This document shows positions 53,463-61,565 of a stretch of 64,000 nt of DNA, piece after piece. This stretch comes from Ectopseudomonas alcaliphila. GTDB lineage: Bacteria; Pseudomonadota; Gammaproteobacteria; Pseudomonadales; Pseudomonadaceae. The position numbers and the translations under genes are program-made. Position 1 is the stretch's first letter. Each line of letters begins with the position of its first letter. The notes beneath the pieces are model-generated. The model saw nothing but the letters and a program-made list of their open reading frames with translations. It ran no database searches and had not been told where the DNA came from. The DNA lies in assembly GCF_900101755.1 (NCBI RefSeq), contig NZ_FNAE01000002.1, positions 276,480 to 340,479 on the forward strand, read 5' to 3'.

Positions 53463-54356
53463 TCAGGCTGTGCGACTGTTGTTGGGCAACATCGCACTGA
53501 CCAGGGCATTGGCCGTATCCATTGCACTGCTGGTGAGGTTTTGCAGGCTGAGTTGAGAGGCCAGACCTTGCAGACCCTGGATCAGGTTGTTCAGCTCTTG
53601 CAGAGGGTCCTGCGAGGTGTTGCCCGAACCACCCAGACCACCTTCACCGCCGAGCATGTTCGCTGCTGCGCTGCCCGGTAGACCTGCTGCGCCCTGTGCA
53701 CCACCCGGCTGGCCGGAGGCCTTGGCGTCCAGTTGTCCGCCGATACTGTCGAGCGCTGCACGGAATGCGCCGGTCTCTTCCTTGTTCAGGTAGTTGTCTT
53801 CCTTGAGCTCATTGGCCCAGGAGCCCGAGTCGGGTTTTGGAAACTGACTCGGGTTGGCATCCATGAACTTGGCGATTTCCTCCAACATCGGCATGTCCTT
53901 GTCGGAGAACTTCGTACCCTCACCCTGCTTGCCAAGCAGGTCGTCCAGCGACGACTTGGCCAGCCCGCTCAGTACGCGCTCCAGCAGGTCAGGTTGCTGA
54001 CCGCCACCGGCACCAGCGGCACCGCCAGCACCAGCGCCCTTGCCCAGGCCGAACGACTGGGCGGCGCCGAAGTTGTCGCCGAGCTTTTCACTGATAATGT
54101 CTTTGAGGGCGTCCTTGACTGCGTTCTCCATGCCGCCCTTTTTCAGGATCCCCATCAGGCCGCCCGAATCGTCGAGCTTATCCTTGACCATCTGTCCCAG
54201 CGGGGAAGATGACAGGTCGCTGCCTTTCAACATGTCGGCCAGTTTGTCCACCACCTGGTCCATGTTCTGCGGTCGTTCGCTATTGCTTTGCGAGCCAATG
54301 GAGAAGTTGCTGAGATTGCCAGCCACCAGCCCCGGCATATTGCTAATCATGTTCAC
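53463..54356 (-). CDS. hrpZ: Harpin HrpZ
   Basis: This 297-aa glycine-rich protein lacks cysteine and has the sequence bias of harpins: GKGAGAGGAAGAGGGQ, LGGEGGLGGSGN, and amphipathic leucine-rich ends. HrpZ is secreted by the Hrp system and acts on membranes outside the cell. It is second in the hrpA operon, in the position expected. Confidence 0.88.
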   Translation of the reverse strand: MNMISNMPGLVAGNLSNFSIGSQSNSERPQNMDQVVDKLADMLKGSDLSSSPLGQMVKDKLDDSGGLMGILKKGGMENAVKDALKDIISEKLGDNFGAAQSFGLGKGAGAGGAAGAGGGQQPDLLERVLSGLAKSSLDDLLGKQGEGTKFSDKDMPMLEEIAKFMDANPSQFPKPDSGSWANELKEDNYLNKEETGAFRAALDSIGGQLDAKASGQPGGAQGAAGLPGSAAANMLGGEGGLGGSGNTSQDPLQELNNLIQGLQGLASQLSLQNLTSSAMDTANALVSAMLPNNSRTA

Positions 54357-54406
54357 GGGTGACGCCTCCTATCCATGCGCTAACAGCTTTGCAGCCTGTG
54401 CGGCGA

Positions 54407-54694
54407 TCAGTAGCTGATGCCCTTGGCGTTCTGTGCGGTGGAGCTGATTTTCTTGTTGGCAGCATCGTCCTCGGCGGACTGCATGGCCTGCAGGGTGTTT
54501 TCGACTTTCATCTTCTCGGCGTGACGACTTTGCAGGTCGATCATCTTCGCGCTGCTGGCGTCGGAGCGGGCCATGGCATCTTCCATGGCCTTGGAGGACT
54601 TGCTGTCGCCTGCCGCGTCAGCGATGTTGTTGTTCATGTTGAAGGCGCTGGTGGCTTGGTTGAACATCTGTGCGCCGCTGTTGATCGGGTCCAT
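54407..54694 (-). CDS. hrpA: HrpA pilin subunit
   Basis: From ATG 54694 (MDPINSGAQMFNQ) this gives 95 aa, with AGAGGAA upstream. It is small, helical, lacks cysteine and ends KKISSTAQNAKGISY, like HrpA pilins (about 108-113 aa). It forms the T3SS pilus. An hrp box lies 46 bases upstream. Confidence 0.85.
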   Translation of the reverse strand: MDPINSGAQMFNQATSAFNMNNNIADAAGDSKSSKAMEDAMARSDASSAKMIDLQSRHAEKMKVENTLQAMQSAEDDAANKKISSTAQNAKGISY

Positions 54695-54739
54695 GGTGTA
54701 TTCCTCTGCATTGTTGCCAGCGTTATTGCTTGGCATCGA

Positions 54740-54768
54740 TGGGTGGCAGGCAGGTGCGAATCGGTTCC
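54740..54768 (-). promoter_or_regulatory. hrp box of the hrpA-hrpZ-hrpB-hrcJ-hrpD-hrpE operon
   Basis: On the minus strand: GGAACC, 16 bases, CCACCCA, directed at hrpA. Confidence 0.9.
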
Positions 54769-55004
54769 ATCAGGCTGCGCGAGGTGGGAAAAATGCGGAC
54801 CAGGTCCTGTATCGGGCCGTCGCGGGGCACGCAGGCGTAGCGGTTAGCGCAAGGCCGGCGCAGGTTTAGCGAGGAGGGAGAGCATGCTTGCAGCGGTTAT
54901 GCCCGCATGAACGAGCATTTTTTACAGGTGCGCCTGACTGGGCCAGGAGTCAGGACAATGATCGTCGGCAGCCAAAGCGGCGCTCGGAGGCGTTGAATGA
55001 CGGG
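54769..55004. other. Intergenic region between hrpS and hrpA
   Basis: Beyond the hrp box I see only CCTGAC-TGGGCCAGGA-GTCAGG (about 54932-54953), a weak hairpin after the hrpS stop, without a clear U-tract. Confidence 0.4.
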
Positions 55005-55910
55005 TCAGACATCGAGCTCTTTCATGCGGTGATAGAGCGTGCGCCGGGGGATGTCTAAATCGTGGAGCACGGCTTCGATGCAATGCTCGTGGCGCTGCAG
55101 GGATTCCTGGATCAACACCTTTTCGATCAGCCGGAGTTGACACTTGAGGTCGCAATCGGTGGGCTGTTCGGCTTCGATACCCAACAGGTTTATACCCAGC
55201 ACGTGGCGCTTCGCCGCAGATTTGAGCTCGCGGATATTACCGGGCCAGTCATGGTTCAACAGGACATGTTCAATGGCCGGGTCGATGGCCGGTAGCTCCG
55301 TGTCCATGTCCTGGGAGGCCTCGAATGCGAAGCGCTCGAACATCGGGATGATCCATTCACGCTTCTGTCTCAGCGCGGGGAGCCTCAGCGTCAGTACATT
55401 GAGGCGGAAGTAGAGATCACGGCGAAACTCGCCCAGCTCGACCAACTCGTCCAGCGAGCGCTGTGCGGAGGCCACGATGCAGATATCCAACGGGACCGGC
55501 GTGGTCGACCCCAGTCGTTCGATCTGGCGGGTTTCCAGCACCCGCAGCAGCTTGGCCTGCAGGAACGAAGGCATGCTGTCGATCTCGTCGAGGTACAGCG
55601 TGCCGCCTTGAGCGGCTTCCACATAGCCCACTCTGGAGTGATCAGCGCCGGTGTAGGCGCCGCTCGTCACGCCGAACAGCTCGCTCTCGAACAGAGATTC
55701 CGGGATCGCTGCGCAATTCATGGCCACGAATGGTCCTTTGCGCCCGGACAGCTTGTGCAGGTATTTCGCCAGTGTGTCCTTGCCAGAACCGGTCTCGCCG
55801 GTCAGCAGGACATCGATATTCAGTTCGGAGATGCTGCTTGCCACGACTTCGAGATTGGGTAGCCCGCCGTCATTCATCCAAGATGCATCCGGCCAATCAA
55901 ATTCACTCAT
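55005..55910 (-). CDS. hrpS: HrpS sigma-54 enhancer-binding protein
   Basis: This AAA+ protein is 301 aa from ATG 55910 (MSEFDWPDASW), the usual HrpS length. An in-frame ATG at 55946 is possible. Walker A GETGSGKDT, the sigma-54 loop GAYTGAD (as SGAYTGADHSR) and GTLYLDEIDSMP (Walker B) are intact. The C-terminal Fis-type HTH ends RRTLYHRMKELDV. There is no receiver domain, as in HrpS. It should form hexamers with HrpR to activate hrpL. Confidence 0.92.
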   Translation of the reverse strand: MSEFDWPDASWMNDGGLPNLEVVASSISELNIDVLLTGETGSGKDTLAKYLHKLSGRKGPFVAMNCAAIPESLFESELFGVTSGAYTGADHSRVGYVEAAQGGTLYLDEIDSMPSFLQAKLLRVLETRQIERLGSTTPVPLDICIVASAQRSLDELVELGEFRRDLYFRLNVLTLRLPALRQKREWIIPMFERFAFEASQDMDTELPAIDPAIEHVLLNHDWPGNIRELKSAAKRHVLGINLLGIEAEQPTDCDLKCQLRLIEKVLIQESLQRHEHCIEAVLHDLDIPRRTLYHRMKELDV

Positions 55911-55980
55911 GTGCTGCATGACCTCTGGCGCGCTGAAAAAGAGCACAGCTTCTTAGGCAGGTAAACCTGTCGATGCTGCT

Positions 55981-56064
55981 TCAGCGAGGTTGAACCTCCA
56001 GTTCTCCATGCGGTGATACGAGGAATGCTGGGTACTCGGTCACGGCTTCGAGACAGTGCTTGTG
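55981..56064 (-). pseudogene. Remnant of an hrpS/hrpR 3' end
   Basis: CATGCGGTGATA (56007-56018) and CACGGCTTCGAGACAGTGCTTGTG (56041-56064) match the hrpS 3' end (55027-55038 and about 55073-55095), with a short deletion between them. In the hrpS frame it reads HKHCLEAV, then diverges and ends near ELEV. It is the decayed terminal helix-turn-helix of a third hrpR/S-like gene. Confidence 0.5.
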
Positions 56065-56306
56065 ACACCGAAGACACCGAGATCAGGGGTTCCAATCATG
56101 GTGTCCGAATCTGAGACAGGGTCTTCTGTGGATGTTTCCGGGGGCGGCCGATCGATTGCGATTGCTGGGAAACTCGTCACAGATTGTTGTGCCGAGGCAG
56201 ATCTGGCGGGTAGGTGATGCCTCGTCTGTAATGTTGGGCGCAAGGCAAGCGGGCCAATGGCACGCCGTTTCGAGCGCTGGCCTGGCGGTAGCAGGCGGGG
56301 CTGGTG

Positions 56307-56577
56307 CTAGGGTCTGTTCCCGTTTCGTCGCAAGCCGCGTTGCTGCGAAAAATCTCGCCAGGCTAGGCGGAGGACGCAGGGAATGGTTATTCCCTTGCCA
56401 AGTCCTCCAACAACGCATGGCGCGATTTTGCGCGCAACCCGCAGGGCCGGGCCCGTTTTAGCGCGATGCTGCGTTTCTCGATGGCTCATTTAGCTCACTA
56501 AACCTCGCATCTCGTGCCTTGCCTCGCGCTAAAACTGGCTCCGGCGCGGCCGCGAACGAAACGGGAACAGACCCTAG
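56307..56577. mobile_element. Short inverted-repeat (MITE-like) element next to hrpR
   Basis: A 22-bp perfect terminal inverted repeat bounds about 270 bases: left arm 56307-56328 (starts CTAGGGTCTGTTCCC), right arm 56556-56577. The outermost CTAG at each end may be the duplicated target. No transposase frame is inside, so it is non-autonomous. The right CTAG contains the hrpR stop codon (TAG, minus strand 56576-56574). Confidence 0.75.
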
Positions 56578-57506
56578 ACGTCAAGTTCCTTTATTCGCTG
56601 ATACAGGGTCCGACGGGATATGCCGAGCTCCTCGGCAACTGCCTCCAGACCGTTCTTGTGACGTTTCAAGGCGTCCTGAATGAGCATTTTCTCCACGGCA
56701 CGCATGCGCTTCTTGAGCCCCCGCTTGTCGTGGGGAAAATCACCGTGCCCGAGATCATGAAGGGCGCCGGCATCGACAGGCGGCAGTCCCATCACGAAAC
56801 GTTTGGCGGCGGACTTCAGTTCGCGGATATTGCCCGGCCAGGGATGGCTGAGCAGTATCTGGATCAGCTGGGAGTCCAGCGCATGGGCGTCATTTGCCTG
56901 TTTCGAGCCAAGGCTTCGGGTGAATCGCTTGAACAGCGGCAGGATCAACTCACGCCGCTGGCGCAAGGGAGGCAATGACAGCGTCATCGCATTGAGCCGG
57001 AACAACAGGTCGCGGCGAAACAGCCCTTGCTCCACGAGCTCCTCGAGAGGGCGTTGCGTCGAGGCGATGATCCGCAGGTTGAGAGGGATGAACGTCGTCG
57101 TGCCCAAGCGTTCGACGCCTCGGGTCTCGAGCACGCGCAGCAGCTTCGCCTGTAGTTGCAGGGGCATACTGTCGATTTCATCGAGGTACAACGTACCGTC
57201 GTTCGAGGCTTCGATATAACCCTGGCGTGACCGGTTGGCCCCGGTGAAAGCACCGCTGACAACACCGAATAGCTGGCTTTCGGCCAATGCCTCTGGAATG
57301 GCGGCGCAGTTTATGCCGACGAAAGCGCCTGTCCTGCCGGACAGATCGTGTATGTGCCTCGCCAGCACATCTTTGCCAGTCCCTGTCTCCCCACACAGAA
57401 GCAGGTCCATTCTGAAATGTCCTGCAGATAGCGTAATGCCCAACTCGGGAACGTCAGTACCACCACGTCTGCGCGCACTTTGTTCTGCGGCGACCCCCCT
57501 ACTCAT
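56574..57506 (-). CDS. hrpR: HrpR sigma-54 enhancer-binding protein
   Basis: This 310-aa paralogue of HrpS has Walker A GETGTGKDV, sigma-54 loop SGAFTGAN, GTLYLDEIDSMP and the HTH end RRTLYQRIKELDV. Upstream of hrpS in the same direction, as in P. syringae, but here 663 bases separate it from hrpS where P. syringae has them adjacent. The stop codon lies at the edge of a MITE-like element. HrpR and HrpS act together on hrpL. Confidence 0.9.
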   Translation of the reverse strand: MSRGVAAEQSARRRGGTDVPELGITLSAGHFRMDLLLCGETGTGKDVLARHIHDLSGRTGAFVGINCAAIPEALAESQLFGVVSGAFTGANRSRQGYIEASNDGTLYLDEIDSMPLQLQAKLLRVLETRGVERLGTTTFIPLNLRIIASTQRPLEELVEQGLFRRDLLFRLNAMTLSLPPLRQRRELILPLFKRFTRSLGSKQANDAHALDSQLIQILLSHPWPGNIRELKSAAKRFVMGLPPVDAGALHDLGHGDFPHDKRGLKKRMRAVEKMLIQDALKRHKNGLEAVAEELGISRRTLYQRIKELDV

Positions 57507-58040
57507 TACTGCTCCTCACACCTTACCCAGGGTCAGGCCAGTAAAAATAACCCTGAAGCAAGTCAGGTCAATAAATGGGCGTGCGTATTCCGACGAAGTG
57601 TTCAGCTTGCGACGCCATGGTCATGCCTGGCTCCGCAGGCTCCGTCCTAGAGCATTTTGTTCAATATTAACGATGCTGCACGGTTTTGCTCTTGGGCGGG
57701 CCGGGGCAGAGGGGAAAGCCGTTTGCAGCCGGCATCGGCCTTGAAATGAAAAATGCAGTGGAAACAATGAGAAAAGTAGAAAGTTGAACTTCAGGTCAAT
57801 AAGTCGGGGTGCTGAATGAAAACATCTCGCAAATGCTCCGAAAGAGCATGGCAAGGGTGAAAACTTGCTTCTCAAGGCGAGTTGATATTGTTTGACTGGA
57901 TAAATAAAAAACGACGAGCGGTATATGTTTGTGGCGATATGCCGTCACTGGGTGTCGAACGCAGAAAAGAGCGTGGGCCAACTTTTTTGCAGAACCGTGA
58001 TTGCACGTTGCAATCACGGGGACCGTGAGAGATGGGCCGC
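57507..58040. other. Intergenic region upstream of hrpR
   Basis: There is no gene. It contains the hrpR promoter region and three TCAGGYCARTAA motifs (57533-57544, 57563-57574, 57792-57803), which may be regulator sites. An A+T-rich tract covers about 57780-57960, and a perfect hairpin lies at 57995-58019. Confidence 0.5.
57995..58019 (-). terminator. Hairpin downstream of the 58041 effector candidate
   Basis: CCGTGATTGC-ACGTT-GCAATCACGG is a perfect 10-bp stem 22 bases past the stop. In the effector's direction it is followed by TTCTGCAAAAAAG, so the U-tract is missing; termination is uncertain. Confidence 0.45.
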
Positions 58041-59441
58041 TCAGTGATTCTGCATTTCAACGTCTTCGCCATCACGTTGTGCATTCGGGCGCTGTCGCAG
58101 TGAATTGACCGTCGAATTGAGCGAGGTGCTGATGCTGCTCGAGATCGCTTTACTCGTTTCGGCTACCTTGTGATCCTGCCGTAGCCATTGGTCTGCCGCT
58201 TCCGCACCAGGCTTACCGCCCGCATAGCCCATGCCGTAGAGGGCGAAGGCCGGGATGGATAAGGTGGTGATGGTGCCGAGCCGTGCCAGCTCCTGGATGC
58301 CAGGGCCTGCGCCATTTGCTTTGGCTGTCTCGAGAGCGGCCGCCTGCGCCTCGCCTACCGCGGCGAAACTACCGGTCAAAGCGATCGAGCTGTAGATGCT
58401 GGCCGGATCTACCAGGCTCTTGAGGTTGTTGCCGCTGACCAGGTCAGCCAAGAAGTTCTTCGGCATATCGAGCAGACGGGTCAAGCCTTGCAGTGCGTGC
58501 GAGCTATAGCTGGCCTGGTCGATAGCCTGATAGTTCTCCAGCCACTCCTCTTCCTCGAATTCATCTTTTTCTTCTGTGTCCATGCGTCCAAACAGCAGGG
58601 CTGGGCCAAGCAGGTCTCGACCCTCCTGGATCTGCATGCGCGCGAATGCCGTCAGCATGCCCGCGATGACGCCGGTAATAGGCGTGCCCAGGCCGTCCAG
58701 GGTGGCTGCCAGTTGCGGATTTACGCTGGCTACCGCCGGGACCACCTCCATTCTCAAGACGTTGCGGGGTAGGTAGCTTTGCCAGAGAGCACCCTCTTCC
58801 AATGAGCTCTGCAGCGGTGATGGTTCTTTCTCCTTGAGCGAGTCCTGCATGGAGGTATGCAGATTGTCGGTGGGCGGTTTCAGGTATTGGCTGTCGGCTG
58901 TCAGGTTTTCCAGTGTCGGGGCCATGAAGCGATCAGCCACGCATGCTTGCACGGCTGACCCGGCCCATTGCCCGGCAGCGCTGCTGCCGAACATGGCCAG
59001 GACTTCGGGTTTCAGGTATTGCACTATCAACGTCGCCGCGAACGGAAGCCCATTGGCCACCGAACAGGCGGCAATGCTGGCCTGGTCGAGGAAGCTGGCT
59101 TTTTCGAGAACGCGCCGTATGTCATTTGTCGTCTGGCCGGCAGCAAACAGCTTTTCCGTCCTCGATTCGATCAGTCGGTCGATCTTGTCGTGTTGCGCTC
59201 GGATTTTTTCATGATCGACGTCCTCGCCATCTCCGCCCGTCAACTTGTGGGCGGTGAAGATATCGGTGAGAAGGCCCCTGATGTCTCGGAGGCGCTGCTG
59301 CTCATGTTCCGAGAGGGCCGTTCTGAACGTCTGTACCGATGATGTGCTGGAGCGTGGTGACGCTTCGCTTGAGGCGTGGGTGTCATTTCTATGTAGCAGC
59401 GCGTTGTTACCAGAGCGAAGTGCGTCCATCGTCTTCTCCAT
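58041..59441 (-). CDS. Candidate HrpL-regulated type III effector, family unknown
   Basis: This 466-aa protein has a Ser/Thr/Asn-rich N-terminus (NNALLHRNDTHASSEASPRSSTSSVQT) suited to T3 secretion, then alanine-rich helices (VEVVPAVASVNPQLAATLDGLGTPITGVIAGML; ARLGTITTLSIPAFALYGMG) that suggest membrane or pore contact. An acidic patch EEKDEFEEEEWLENY lies in the middle. The end DGEDVEMQNH resembles the DIEMGLQ end of the HopM1-like protein. An hrp box (59539-59566) points at it. I do not recognise a Hop family. No chaperone gene is adjacent. Confidence 0.65.
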   Translation of the reverse strand: MEKTMDALRSGNNALLHRNDTHASSEASPRSSTSSVQTFRTALSEHEQQRLRDIRGLLTDIFTAHKLTGGDGEDVDHEKIRAQHDKIDRLIESRTEKLFAAGQTTNDIRRVLEKASFLDQASIAACSVANGLPFAATLIVQYLKPEVLAMFGSSAAGQWAGSAVQACVADRFMAPTLENLTADSQYLKPPTDNLHTSMQDSLKEKEPSPLQSSLEEGALWQSYLPRNVLRMEVVPAVASVNPQLAATLDGLGTPITGVIAGMLTAFARMQIQEGRDLLGPALLFGRMDTEEKDEFEEEEWLENYQAIDQASYSSHALQGLTRLLDMPKNFLADLVSGNNLKSLVDPASIYSSIALTGSFAAVGEAQAAALETAKANGAGPGIQELARLGTITTLSIPAFALYGMGYAGGKPGAEAADQWLRQDHKVAETSKAISSSISTSLNSTVNSLRQRPNAQRDGEDVEMQNH

Positions 59442-59538
59442 TGGCGTCTAGATGAGAGCGGGCAATGCCGGTGTTGCTCATCCCGGAGCCGTGATTGAGT
59501 CGAATCGCCCGAGAGCGACCCCCAGGGTTCATGAATGC

Positions 59539-59566
59539 TGCGTGGTTCTGAGTCGCATTGAGTTCC
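59539..59566 (-). promoter_or_regulatory. hrp box of the 58041 effector candidate
   Basis: On the minus strand: GGAACT, 15 bases, CCACGCA. The GGAACT variant also occurs before hrpJ. It lies 98 bases before the gene start. Confidence 0.8.
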
Positions 59567-59622
59567 GCCGGGCGCATGTGCGTTGTCGGCAACGCCCGGC
59601 GTTGTGCCGCTTGGCAGCGAGC

Positions 59623-60156
59623 TCAGGCAAACGGATCGATCTGCCGTTTCAACTGCTCTCTTGCGCGAGACAGGCGTGAGCGCACCGTGCCGATCGGGAC
59701 GCCCAGTGAGGACGCGGTGTCCTGGTAGCTACCGTCCATGGCCAGGCTGACTTCGATCACCTTTTGCATATTGTTTGGCAGGTCGCTGATCGCACTGACG
59801 ACACGGGCCAGTTGCCGGTGCCCGTCGACTTGCTGGCCAACGTCGTCGGTATGTTCGTTCTCCAAATGCCATTGGTCCTCCCAGGCCTCCTGATAAGGCT
59901 GGTTGTACAGGCGCCGGAAATGGTTGCGAATCAGGTTCAGGGCAATACCGCACAGCCACGTCTGCGGCTTGCTGGCGTGCTGGAACTTGTGCTCGTTGCG
60001 CAGTGCTTCGACGAAGGTGCCCTGCAGGATGTCGTCGGCATCGTCCGGGTTCATCACGCGTTTCTGGATGAAGGCACGGAGCATCTTCAACTGTTCGCTG
60101 TTGAGCTGGCGGATCGCGGAAGGTTGGCGGAGAGAAATGGCTGCGTTCGCGTACAT
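59623..60156 (-). CDS. hrpL: HrpL ECF sigma factor
   Basis: This 177-aa ECF sigma factor has region 2 (NPDDADDILQGTFVEALRN, TWLCGIALNLIRNHFRR) and region 4 (MDGSYQDTASSLGVPIGTVRSRLSRAREQLKRQI). It recognises the hrp boxes listed here. It is divergent from hrpJ. Its own promoter is sigma-54 type. Confidence 0.94.
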   Translation of the reverse strand: MYANAAISLRQPSAIRQLNSEQLKMLRAFIQKRVMNPDDADDILQGTFVEALRNEHKFQHASKPQTWLCGIALNLIRNHFRRLYNQPYQEAWEDQWHLENEHTDDVGQQVDGHRQLARVVSAISDLPNNMQKVIEVSLAMDGSYQDTASSLGVPIGTVRSRLSRAREQLKRQIDPFA

Positions 60157-60194
60157 GGCTAGTCCATCTATTACGGGTGAGTGTGCAACCGCTA

Positions 60195-60211
60195 TAGCGA
60201 CATGTGTGCCA
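60195..60211 (-). promoter_or_regulatory. Sigma-54 promoter of hrpL
   Basis: Minus strand TGGCACACATGTCGCTA has GG-N10-GC at -24/-12 and the TGGCAC start of the consensus. It is about 40 bases before the hrpL ATG. HrpR/HrpS are the predicted activators. Confidence 0.82.
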
Positions 60212-60350
60212 TCTCAGATTTGTTGTCTAACTGATTGATTTATAGAAATAAAACCTGAGCTCTGGTTATTACCTTGGGCAATTTCCTGCATAACTCGAAA
60301 GAAGCCGGAACATTTTTTTGCATGACCCCGCAGAGACCTCTTCGCGGGAT

Positions 60351-60378
60351 GGAACTGGAATCATCGGTGTGCCACTCA
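60351..60378 (+). promoter_or_regulatory. hrp box of the hrpJ operon
   Basis: GGAACT, 15 bases, CCACTCA on the plus strand, 30 bases before the hrpJ start. Confidence 0.85.
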
Positions 60379-60407
60379 AGCCGCGAGACTCCATCCAGAC
60401 GTGCGCC

Positions 60408-61565
60408 ATGATCAGACCTACCACCATTGCCAACTCGATCCTGCACATACCGCCTGTGGCCCGTGCAGCATCCCCTGCCGCTTCGCTTGCGCAGGTTCGG
60501 TCAGGTGCTGCCACCACCAATGGCACGAGTGCACAGCAAGCCTCGAGATTTGCCGCCGCTCTGGTACAGAACAGCCGCGAGTTGGGGCGTCGCGATCTGT
60601 TCGCCAAGATCAATGCTCTGCAATCCCAGGCAAGCAAGCAGCATGAGTTGGCCCACCTGCTGCTGGCGACCCATGAGCGGGGCATGGAGGAGTCGGCGCG
60701 TGCGCTGCGCAAGACGCTGAAGAACGGCCAACTGCTGCGAATGGAACGGGGCAAGTTGCTCAAGCAGATCGTCGACAGCATGGCGGGCGATGCAGCCAAG
60801 GCTCATGCCCTGTTGCAGGCAGCGGCTCGACAGGCCAAGGGCGAGAAGTCGCTCAATGAACAGCAGGTGCTGAATCAACAACTCCAGCTCTTGCGGCAAC
60901 AGCATGGGCGCAATCCCCGGCCATTGTTCAATACGGGTAACAACACCAGGACCATGGCGCGCGGAGGCGAGGACCCTCAGCGTCGAGACAAGCTGCGCAG
61001 CCTCTACAGCGTTGCGGTGACCGAACAGTTGAACGTCGTCGGGCTGATCGAGGCTCTGTTGAATAGCACCCAGGACGATGGGCAGAAGGATGGCCGCGAA
61101 GGGTTCGAGGCCGTTCTGCGCGAAGTTCGTCAGGTCGTGGCGCGCGACATGGCGGAACTCGACAGCAGCGCATCGCCACAGAAACTGCGCACCATGATGT
61201 ACGCCGTGAGTACGGCGCAGTACGTGGCAACCCTGTTCGGTGGTTGTGAACACCTGCTAGGCCGCATGCGTAACAAGAATCCCGCCATGCAGGTTGAGAC
61301 CTCGGCATTTCTCAAGAACCTGCTGGGGCTGATCGGCAAGGGCATGGCGCTGAATGAAACCCTGCAGTTGACGCAGCAGATCGGCGGTCGGCAACTCAAG
61401 CATCAGCTGGCTTTTCTCAACGGGCTGCGCCCGATGCTGCATCAGCTGCCAATCATGTTGTGGCGTGACATCAAGAGTCGACAGAACGCGCTGGGTAATC
61501 TGCTCTCGCTGATGGCGGCGTTGACCAGTGAAGAGCAGAAGCGCCTCAAGGAGGGCATCGCCTGA
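60408..61565 (+). CDS. hrpJ: HrpJ gatekeeper (SctW/YopN-like)
   Basis: I start at ATG 60408 (MIRPTTIANS, 385 aa); a longer frame begins upstream of the hrp box and cannot be translated from that transcript. It is helical with SctW-like segments (LLLATHERGMEESARALRKTLKNG; FLNGLRPMLHQLPIMLW). It controls the switch from pilus to effector export. It overlaps hrcV by TGATG. Confidence 0.88.
   Translation: MIRPTTIANSILHIPPVARAASPAASLAQVRSGAATTNGTSAQQASRFAAALVQNSRELGRRDLFAKINALQSQASKQHELAHLLLATHERGMEESARALRKTLKNGQLLRMERGKLLKQIVDSMAGDAAKAHALLQAAARQAKGEKSLNEQQVLNQQLQLLRQQHGRNPRPLFNTGNNTRTMARGGEDPQRRDKLRSLYSVAVTEQLNVVGLIEALLNSTQDDGQKDGREGFEAVLREVRQVVARDMAELDSSASPQKLRTMMYAVSTAQYVATLFGGCEHLLGRMRNKNPAMQVETSAFLKNLLGLIGKGMALNETLQLTQQIGGRQLKHQLAFLNGLRPMLHQLPIMLWRDIKSRQNALGNLLSLMAALTSEEQKRLKEGIA

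Noticed and set aside
56307..56577. Intact insertion sequence
   Set aside because: Terminal repeats are clear but no transposase frame fits in about 225 bases.
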